A stretch of 64,000 nucleotides of DNA from NCBI RefSeq assembly GCF_034092415.1, contig NZ_CP139304.1, forward strand, positions 1,410,001 to 1,474,000, given 5' to 3'. Source of the DNA: Prochlorococcus sp. MIT 1341. GTDB lineage: Bacteria; Cyanobacteriota; Cyanobacteriia; PCC-6307; Cyanobiaceae. Numbering within the stretch: the stretch's first letter is position 1; each line of letters starts with the position of its first letter. Positions 57,399 to 64,000 of this stretch are shown here, piece after piece. The notes beneath the pieces were generated by a model. It saw only the letters and a program-made list of their open reading frames with translations, had not been told where the DNA came from and searched no databases. Both the position numbers and the translations under genes were made by a program.

Positions 57399-60300
57399 TC
57401 ACTTGTCATTTAAGCATAAGTTTTCCTTTTCACTTGGGGGCACCAGAACCTTAAATTTATTTTTCCAGTGATGCCAATTCTTAATGATTAGACTTGTTTT
57501 TTGACTATTAGTATTTTGTAGATGTTTTTCAAGCAGTTCTTTAAGTATGAATTCTTGTTTGTTGGTAATTAGATTGTAAACCTCAACGATTTCTGTATTT
57601 ACATTTTTATTAGTTTTCCCATCTTCGTCTAGTAGGAATGCAACTCCTCCTGTCATGCCTGCGGCAATGTTGCGACCTGTAGACCCTAATACAACAACAA
57701 CTCCGCCAGTCATGTACTCACAGCAATGATCACCTGAGCCTTCAATAACAGCAACTGCTCCGCTATTTCTAACTGCAAAGCGTTCTCCAGCCCTGCCAAG
57801 AGCAAATAACTCTCCACCAGTTGCACCGTATAGGCAGGTATTGCCCAGGATTACTTGATCAGCATTATTTGCTCTTTCAAATGAAGGTGTAAGACTAATT
57901 CGACCGCCATTCATACCTTTCCCTACATAGTCATTGGCTTCTCCTATAAGAGAAATATTCATTCCTTTAAGGAGGAAAGCACCAAAGCTTTGGCCTGCAG
58001 ATCCAGTGAAATTTAGATTTAATTCACCTTTAAAACCATTGTTCCCATATTTAGAGGCAATTTCACCTGCAATTCTTGCACAGACACTTCGATCAGTATT
58101 TAGGATTGGGATGGTTAATGTAATCCTTTTTTGTTGTTCAATAGCCTGATTTAATTGCACATTTCTAAGTAATTCTTCCTCAAGTGTTTCTCCATTATTA
58201 TGGGCTTTTTCGCTATGTATTAGCCAAGATCTATTGGCATATTTTTCAACTTTCTTTATTGGTCCAAGAAGGCAGCTAAGGTCTAACGATTTTGTTTTCA
58301 ATAAGTCAACCGTTCGTTGTTCAAGGAAATCTGTGCGTCCAATTAAGTCTTCTATTTTTGAAACGCCCAATACACTCATTATTTGCCTTACTTCTTCAGC
58401 TATAAAAAAGAAAAAATTTACAACATATTCTGGAATTCCTGTGAAACGCTTTCGCAACTTCTCCTGTTGGGTAGCAACACCCACAGGGCAGTTATTTGTA
58501 TGACAAACTCGTGCCATGATGCATCCTTCGGCAATCATTGCTATCGAGCCAAACCCATATTCTTCTGCTCCAAGTAGAGCAGCAATTACAACGTCCCAGC
58601 CAGTTTTTAGTCCACCATCAGCTCGAAGTAAAACACGATCACGAAGACCATTCTCAAGTAAAGCTCTGTGCACTTCTGTTAGGCCGAGTTCCCATGGCCC
58701 CCCAGCATGTTTTATTGAGCTTAACGGTGATGCACCTGTGCCTCCATCATGACCAGAGATTTGTATGACGTCTGCATTGGCTTTAGCTACTCCTGCAGCG
58801 ATAGTCCCAATACCTATTTCAGCGACTAGTTTGACACTTACTTTTGCTTCGGGATGAACCTGATGAAGGTCGTGGATTAGTTGTGCAAGGTCTTCAATTG
58901 AGTAAATGTCGTGATGTGGAGGAGGAGAGATAAGAGCTACGCCTGGTTTGCTGTTGCGTAGCTTGGCGATATAAGGATCTACTTTTGGACCAGGCAATTG
59001 GCCTCCCTCGCCGGGTTTAGCCCCCTGAGCTACCTTGATTTCTAATTGTCTTCCGCTTCGCAGGTATTCAGGAGTAACACCGAAACGTCCAGAGGCAATT
59101 TGTTTAATCGCAGAGCAAGCCGTATCTCCATTACGTAAGCCATGGATATTTGGGAGTGTGGAAGAATGTTTTTCTTTATCTACATCATTGAGTGGTTTGA
59201 ATCTTTGAGGATCTTCGCCTCCTTCCCCACTATTACTTTTGCCACCAATCCGATTCATTGCTACAGCAAGTACCTCGTGAGCTTCTCTTGATAATGCACC
59301 AAGGCTCATGCCACCAGTACAAAAGCGCGTGCAAATTGATTCGACACTTTCAATTTGATCTAGTGGTAGTGGCTCAGAGACAGGTTTTAATGTAAGAAGG
59401 TCTCGTAAAACAGTTGCTGGACGGCCTTCTAGTAAAGTTTTATATGTTGAAAAGTGATCGTATTTTGGTCCTAGTTTTACTGCTGCATGGAGAGCTTTTG
59501 AAATTTCGGGTGAATTTAGGTGAAACTCTCCACCAGTTCTATGTTGCACAAACCCCATGAATTCAAGCTTGTTTTGTTCTAATTCTGGGAATGCTTTTTT
59601 ATGAAATGTCAGGGTTTCATTGGCTAGGTCATTAAGACTGATTCCTGCAATTCGACTTGTTGTGCCTTTGAAAGCTAGACCTATTAGGTCGGCTCCTACT
59701 CCTATTGCTTCGAAAATTTGCGCTCCGTGGTAACTCGAGAGCATTGATATACCAATTTTAGAAAGGATTTTGCGCAGTCCATCTTCTAAGGCTTTTCGCA
59801 AATTCGATTGAGCCTCGGTAATGGTTATGGACTTTATTTTGCCACTTTCCATGAGCTTTTGGGTTCGAGGCTTGCTCCACCAGTGCCGGGTCGTTTCCCA
59901 TGTAAGCCATGGACATACTGCACTTGCTCCATATCCAATAAGACAAGCAAGGTGATGGGTGTTCCAACACTGTGCAGTTTCAACAACTATTGAAGTTTTT
60001 AGACGTAGTCCTTTGCGAAGTAAATGATGGTGGACTGCACCAACTGCAAGAAGGGGCGGGATATAAGTATTTTTTTTATCAGCACCTTTGTCTGAAAGAA
60101 TTAATACTTGCGTGTCATTTAATACATATTCTTCAGCCTTATTACATAGCGTTTCTATTTCTTTTTGAAAATAATTATTACTTCTTTCCACACTGATGAG
60201 TGTGGAAATAGTATTAGTTGATATCCCTTTTCGGGATATCTCTTCAAGTTCACCTTCATTAAGAATTGGTGTTTTTAGATGTAAAACTTTTGTGGCATCT

Positions 60301-61982
60301 TCCTTTGGTTTGAGTGGTGAGTGTCTTTTCCCAAGATGCATCTCAAGACTCATCACTAGTTTTTCTCTTAGTGGATCAATTGGTGGATTCGTGACTTGAG
60401 CAAAGCGTTGCTTGAAGTAGTCATAAAGAATATGTGGTTTGTTAGATAGGACGGCTAGTGGGATGTCATCTCCCATACAAAAAGTAGGTTCTTTTGCCGA
60501 GCCAGCCATTGATTCGATGACCAGGTCAAAATCTTCAGAGGTGAATCCGAAAGCGGTTTGCTGGTGGAGGACATCTATTTCGCTGAGATTTTTTTTGTCT
60601 TCCCAGGCTTGTTTTTGTAGGGTTTTCCGATGTTTAGTCAGCCAATCTCTATAAGGGTTCCTAGTCGCAACTTCATGCTTTACGTCCCAGTTCCTAAGAA
60701 GTCGAGCGTTTTCCAGATCAACTGCGAGCATTTGGCCAGGACCAAGTCGACCTTTTTCGATGATTTGGTCTTCTTGAAGTTCTACCACTCCTGCTTCTGA
60801 TCCCATTACTACAAAGCCATCATTCGTGATGCAATAACGAGCAGGACGAAGTCCATTCCTATCGAGCGTGGCTCCAACATATCGCCCATCAGAAAACACA
60901 AGTAATGCAGGCCCATCCCAGGGTTCCTGGGTGCAAGCAGAATATTCGTAGAAAGCTTGAATTTCAGGCTTGTCGGTTAGTTCTGGTTGATCTCTGAAGG
61001 CTTCTGGAACAAGAGTTAGAAGGCTGTCAGTGATTGGCCTTCCACTCCGAACGAGTAGTTCTAGAGTTGCATCGAGATTTGCTGAATCACTGAAGGAGTC
61101 ATTTACTACTGGTTGCAGGTCTTTTGCGTCCATTCCCCAAACCTCTTCCAGATTTACTTCAGTAGCTCTTGCCCAGTTCAAGTTCCCAAGCAAAGTGTTT
61201 ATTTCTCCGTTGTGACCTAGCAGCCTCATTGGCTGAGCGAGTGGCCATTTTGGAAGTGTGTTGGTGCTGAAGCGACGGTGATAGACAGCAAAAGGTACTT
61301 CAAACCTTTCATCTCGAAGGTCCTCATAGAACAGTGCTAGTACTGAAGAACGCACCATTCCCTTGTAAACCACGGTTCGGCAACTCAAAGAGGCTATATA
61401 GAGTTCGGTGTCTAAATGATTCCAGATTTTTCTAGCTCGTTTTCCAATACGCCTTCTCAATCTAAAAAGAGTTGCCTCTAAGGAATCTTGGGATACTGAT
61501 GATTGTCCTTCCAAGAGCCATTGTTCGATAGCTGGAACATTTGCTTTTGCAAGGGTGCCAAGCTTTGATTCGTCTACGGGGACTTTTCTCCACCCTTTTG
61601 GTATTAGTCCTAGTGATCTTGCCTCTTCTTCGCAGAATTTGTGAGCTTCCTCTCTTGTAGAAGGATCTTTTGGCATGAAAAGCATGCCTAGTCCATAAGA
61701 TTTACGGTTTTTTTCTATTGCAGGCCATACCTCACTTAGAAAATTCCATGGGATTGCACAAAGTAAACCGGCTCCATCTCCGGAATCGCTATCACCACCG
61801 CACCCTCCTCTGTGTTCCATGCATTCCAGACCTCGCAGTGCTTGCTCTAGTAACCAATGACTTGCTTCGCCATTGATTTTGGCTAAAAACCCCACTCCAC
61901 AGGAATCCTTCTCGCCAGCCACTGCTTTTGGAGCGCTGGTGTCGCAGTGAGGCCAACTAGGGCGAATGGGAACTTGAGACAT
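57399..61982 (-). CDS. gltB: Ferredoxin-dependent glutamate synthase
   Basis: Makes two glutamates from glutamine and 2-oxoglutarate, completing ammonium assimilation. 1527 residues from ATG 61982. The propeptide MSQVPIRPSW... leads to the catalytic Cys28 of SCGVGF. The FMN/3Fe-4S domain carries CIMARVCHTNNCPVGVATQ. The C-terminal GXGXG beta-helix domain is GGVVVVLGSTGRNIAAGMTGG. An in-frame extension to 62105 was rejected because the homologous start precedes SCGVGF by 20-35 residues. The Fd-type insert is present. Confidence 0.97.
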   Translation of the reverse strand: MSQVPIRPSWPHCDTSAPKAVAGEKDSCGVGFLAKINGEASHWLLEQALRGLECMEHRGGCGGDSDSGDGAGLLCAIPWNFLSEVWPAIEKNRKSYGLGMLFMPKDPSTREEAHKFCEEEARSLGLIPKGWRKVPVDESKLGTLAKANVPAIEQWLLEGQSSVSQDSLEATLFRLRRRIGKRARKIWNHLDTELYIASLSCRTVVYKGMVRSSVLALFYEDLRDERFEVPFAVYHRRFSTNTLPKWPLAQPMRLLGHNGEINTLLGNLNWARATEVNLEEVWGMDAKDLQPVVNDSFSDSANLDATLELLVRSGRPITDSLLTLVPEAFRDQPELTDKPEIQAFYEYSACTQEPWDGPALLVFSDGRYVGATLDRNGLRPARYCITNDGFVVMGSEAGVVELQEDQIIEKGRLGPGQMLAVDLENARLLRNWDVKHEVATRNPYRDWLTKHRKTLQKQAWEDKKNLSEIDVLHQQTAFGFTSEDFDLVIESMAGSAKEPTFCMGDDIPLAVLSNKPHILYDYFKQRFAQVTNPPIDPLREKLVMSLEMHLGKRHSPLKPKEDATKVLHLKTPILNEGELEEISRKGISTNTISTLISVERSNNYFQKEIETLCNKAEEYVLNDTQVLILSDKGADKKNTYIPPLLAVGAVHHHLLRKGLRLKTSIVVETAQCWNTHHLACLIGYGASAVCPWLTWETTRHWWSKPRTQKLMESGKIKSITITEAQSNLRKALEDGLRKILSKIGISMLSSYHGAQIFEAIGVGADLIGLAFKGTTSRIAGISLNDLANETLTFHKKAFPELEQNKLEFMGFVQHRTGGEFHLNSPEISKALHAAVKLGPKYDHFSTYKTLLEGRPATVLRDLLTLKPVSEPLPLDQIESVESICTRFCTGGMSLGALSREAHEVLAVAMNRIGGKSNSGEGGEDPQRFKPLNDVDKEKHSSTLPNIHGLRNGDTACSAIKQIASGRFGVTPEYLRSGRQLEIKVAQGAKPGEGGQLPGPKVDPYIAKLRNSKPGVALISPPPHHDIYSIEDLAQLIHDLHQVHPEAKVSVKLVAEIGIGTIAAGVAKANADVIQISGHDGGTGASPLSSIKHAGGPWELGLTEVHRALLENGLRDRVLLRADGGLKTGWDVVIAALLGAEEYGFGSIAMIAEGCIMARVCHTNNCPVGVATQQEKLRKRFTGIPEYVVNFFFFIAEEVRQIMSVLGVSKIEDLIGRTDFLEQRTVDLLKTKSLDLSCLLGPIKKVEKYANRSWLIHSEKAHNNGETLEEELLRNVQLNQAIEQQKRITLTIPILNTDRSVCARIAGEIASKYGNNGFKGELNLNFTGSAGQSFGAFLLKGMNISLIGEANDYVGKGMNGGRISLTPSFERANNADQVILGNTCLYGATGGELFALGRAGERFAVRNSGAVAVIEGSGDHCCEYMTGGVVVVLGSTGRNIAAGMTGGVAFLLDEDGKTNKNVNTEIVEVYNLITNKQEFILKELLEKHLQNTNSQKTSLIIKNWHHWKNKFKVLVPPSEKENLCLNDK

Positions 61983-62538
61983 AACCTTCAACCGAGCTTT
62001 TTCCTTGCGCCAAAAAGGCTTGCGGACTTCTTCATGAATGAACCAAAGGAAGATCCTAAGTAGTGAACCTCCATAAGTTTGATCGAGATGGTTTGCTCCA
62101 TTCACTTTCTATCGTGGAGCATTTTCTAGGATTATTTGAAACTACCAATCTCTATCAGTAACACTTTAAAGATGGCTTGAATCTTGGAAGTGACATTTCG
62201 AAGATTTTTCATCATTAAGAGTCGGTTCACCTCCTTAAGCAACTGTAAAAATCTTTACATCGGGTTATTTTTATTGAATGAGTCATCGAAGTAGTTTGGG
62301 AATGCAAAAGAGCTTGAAATCAAATAATTTTTATCTTCAAAGCAACCTGCCCATGCTGTTTTATCAGGCACAATGCGCGCTGTTTTGAAGCGTGATGCTC
62401 AAAAACAACGAAATCAGTTTGATTTTTGCTTAGAAGGTCACAAGATAAAGCAGCTGATTTATTTGGTTTGGCCAGGTGAACAGCTAATCTGGTTGATTGT
62501 GATATGAGGTCGGAGTTCCGACCCTATGACTATCGTAA
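61983..62538. other. Intergenic region between gltB and rpsL
   Basis: 556 bases. Open in-frame codons upstream of gltB fade out at 62105. Two short overlapping plus ORFs (62278-62388 and 62373-62507) have no support. I see no NtcA box (GTA-N8-TAC) here. The only clear structure is the inverted repeat at 62508. Confidence 0.45.
62508..62523 (+). promoter_or_regulatory. Inverted repeat just before rpsL
   Basis: GGTCGGA (62508-62514) and TCCGACC (62517-62523) are perfectly complementary and end 15 bases before the rpsL ATG. Like the rplM palindrome it stands out in GC content and covers the ribosome-loading zone. Confidence 0.4.
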
Positions 62539-62913
62539 ATGCCAACAATCCAACAGCTAATTCGAACTGAGAGACAGCGTCTGACCAGAAAGACAAAATC
62601 TCCAGCATTGAGAGCATGCCCTGAGAGACGGGGTGTATGTACCCGTGTCTATACCTCTACTCCAAAAAAGCCTAATTCGGCCTTAAGAAAGGTTGCAAGA
62701 GTTAGGCTTACTTCTGGTTTTGAGGTTACGGCATACATCCCAGGAATAGGTCATAACCTCCAAGAACACTCAGTAGTGTTGATCAGAGGTGGCAGAGTTA
62801 AAGATCTTCCAGGTGTGAGATATCACATTATTCGAGGCACTCTAGATACCGCAGGGGTTAAAGATCGCCGTCAGGCTCGCTCAAAGTACGGTGCCAAATC
62901 ACCTAAAAGTTAG
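62539..62913 (+). CDS. rpsL: 30S ribosomal protein S12
   Basis: Decoding-centre protein. 124 residues: [15 protein letters not shown] start, [21 protein letters not shown] (the KKPNSALRK signature with wild-type Lys), [25 protein letters not shown]. First gene of the str operon (rpsL-rpsG-fusA), here 23 kb beyond the S10-alpha block, a common separation in cyanobacteria. Confidence 0.98.
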   Translation: MPTIQQLIRTERQRLTRKTKSPALRACPERRGVCTRVYTSTPKKPNSALRKVARVRLTSGFEVTAYIPGIGHNLQEHSVVLIRGGRVKDLPGVRYHIIRGTLDTAGVKDRRQARSKYGAKSPKS

Positions 62914-62979
62914 CTTGATCTTATCTATTAGGGATTTTTCTTTTTTATTAGTTTCTTCACTCAAATTTTTTGGCCAACT

Positions 62980-63450
62980 ATGTCACGCAGAAACGCAGCA
63001 GAAAAAAAACCAGTTCTTCCTGACCCACAGTTCAACAACAGGCTTGCGACAATGATGATTGCAAGGTTGATGAAGCATGGAAAGAAATCCACAGCTCAAA
63101 GAATTCTTTCAGAAGCTTTTGGCTTGATTAACGAACGTACTGGAAGTGATCCAATAGAACTATTTGAAACTGCTGTTAAAAATGCCACCCCTTTAGTTGA
63201 GGTAAGGGCTCGTCGAGTTGGAGGTGCTACATATCAGGTTCCTATGGAGGTCAGACAAGAACGGGGCACAGCTATGGCTTTGCGTTGGTTAGTGAATTTC
63301 TCAAGATCTAGAAATGGGCGGAGTATGGCTCAAAAACTTGCTAATGAGCTGATTGATGCCGCTAATGAAGCTGGTAGTGCAGTGCGGAAGCGTGAAGAGA
63401 CCCACAAGATGGCTGAGGCTAATAAAGCTTTTGCCCATTACAGGTACTAA
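62980..63450 (+). CDS. rpsG: 30S ribosomal protein S7
   Basis: Head protein binding 16S rRNA early. 156 residues: [27 protein letters not shown] start, [27 protein letters not shown] signature, and [21 protein letters not shown] end. Follows rpsL by 66 bases. Confidence 0.98.
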   Translation: MSRRNAAEKKPVLPDPQFNNRLATMMIARLMKHGKKSTAQRILSEAFGLINERTGSDPIELFETAVKNATPLVEVRARRVGGATYQVPMEVRQERGTAMALRWLVNFSRSRNGRSMAQKLANELIDAANEAGSAVRKREETHKMAEANKAFAHYRY

Positions 63451-63544
63451 ATCATTAGTAATAATGCCGAGAAACTTTCATTTATGTAGGGCTGACATGT
63501 AGAGTCTCACCCGCCTTTTCATGCCTCAACCCGGAGAGTTTCTT

Positions 63545-64000
63545 GTGGATCGCGCCTTTCCCCTGGAACGTGTAAGAAATATAGGTATTGCCGCCCATAT
63601 TGATGCTGGCAAAACTACTTGCACTGAACGAATTCTTTTTTATTCGGGCGTAGTCCATAAAATGGGCGAAGTCCATGATGGCGCAGCAGTAACAGACTGG
63701 ATGGCTCAAGAGCGTGAGCGTGGAATCACGATTACTGCTGCTGCCATCTCTACAACCTGGAATGACCATCGTATAAACATTATTGATACTCCAGGTCACG
63801 TTGATTTCACTATTGAAGTCGAGCGTTCGATGCGAGTGCTTGATGGAGTAATTGCTGTTTTTTGTGCGGTTGGGGGAGTTCAGCCACAGTCAGAAACCGT
63901 TTGGCGTCAAGCCGACCGGTATTCGGTTCCAAGGATGGTCTTCGTAAATAAAATGGATCGAACAGGAGCAGATTTTCTGAAGGTTCATGCACAGATCAAG
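63545..64000 (+). CDS. fusA: Translation elongation factor G (partial, 3' end outside window)
   Basis: First 152 codons of EF-G. GTG 63545 gives [32 protein letters not shown]1 loop AHIDAGKT, G2 in [18 protein letters not shown]3 DTPGHVDF, G4 NKMD. A GGAG ribosome site lies 8-10 bases upstream of the GTG; ATG 63521 would add 8 residues. The reading frame runs off the window end. Confidence 0.97.
   Translation, partial: MDRAFPLERVRNIGIAAHIDAGKTTCTERILFYSGVVHKMGEVHDGAAVTDWMAQERERGITITAAAISTTWNDHRINIIDTPGHVDFTIEVERSMRVLDGVIAVFCAVGGVQPQSETVWRQADRYSVPRMVFVNKMDRTGADFLKVHAQIK

Noticed and set aside
61983-62105. 41-residue N-terminal extension of GltB
   Set aside because: The propeptide before the catalytic Cys is normally about 20-40 residues, fitting the start at 61982.
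62278-62507. Two short overlapping plus ORFs (36 and 44 codons) before rpsL
   Set aside because: They overlap in different frames, have no ribosome site and no recognised similarity.

Overview
The window is a gene-dense, AT-rich stretch of a marine picocyanobacterial chromosome. It carries photosystem I genes (psaD, psaI, psaL, psaB, psaA), ndhN, ldpA, a CURT1/CAAD protein, the cyanobacterial-type glutamate-cysteine ligase, ferredoxin-dependent glutamate synthase and a carotenoid desaturase. Protein lengths, gene order and the very short intergenic spaces fit Prochlorococcus, probably a low-light lineage judging by a base composition that is not extremely AT-rich. The species call is inference; no alignment could be run.

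Layout. 1-6.7 kb: psaD, then a tight trpE-gshA-ppc-acetyltransferase unit. 6.7-22 kb: mixed housekeeping genes: tRNA-Arg, recF, speD, a LarE-like enzyme, a duplicated cobalamin adenosyltransferase, a JAMM protease with a MoeB-rhodanese fusion (sulfur transfer), a CAAD protein, a fructosamine-kinase-like gene, crtD, tyrA, a degenerate helicase, recA behind a good cyanobacterial LexA-type box, a HAD protein, tRNA-Gln, ldpA and ndhN. 22.4-39.1 kb: one long S10-spc-alpha-type block, rplC to prfA, all on +. As usual in cyanobacteria it lacks rpsN, rpmD and infA, and it includes secY, adk, rpoA and truA. A 407-bp leader with three hairpins precedes it. 39.1-41 kb: an HNH nuclease, alr and tRNA-Ser.

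41.1-44.4 kb is the accessory part. It holds a 45-residue acidic ORF and three consecutive + strand genes of unknown function. These three share a protein motif (QG-D/N-E-x3-ISVY-x-N followed by a membrane segment) and a 12-base element, GGTGCTTGAATA, placed 24-26 bases before each GTG start. One of them has gained about 344 residues of 11-residue (6+5) Ala/Lys/Glu/Arg repeats, with a 204-bp internal duplication. It is predicted to be a very long charged helix tethered to a membrane. This three-gene family is the best candidate here for an undescribed system. A 649-bp gene-free stretch with a strong hairpin follows.

44.4-64 kb: cell-envelope genes (beta-lactamase-fold protein, NlpC/P60 peptidase, family 2 glycosyltransferase), a HEAT-repeat protein, psaI-psaL with a very strong terminator, a 44-base perfect palindrome serving as the psaAB terminator, psaB and psaA on -, a CbiG-CobJ fusion, tRNA-Pro, lipA, a YciI-like protein, gltB on -, and the str operon (rpsL, rpsG, start of fusA, cut by the window end).
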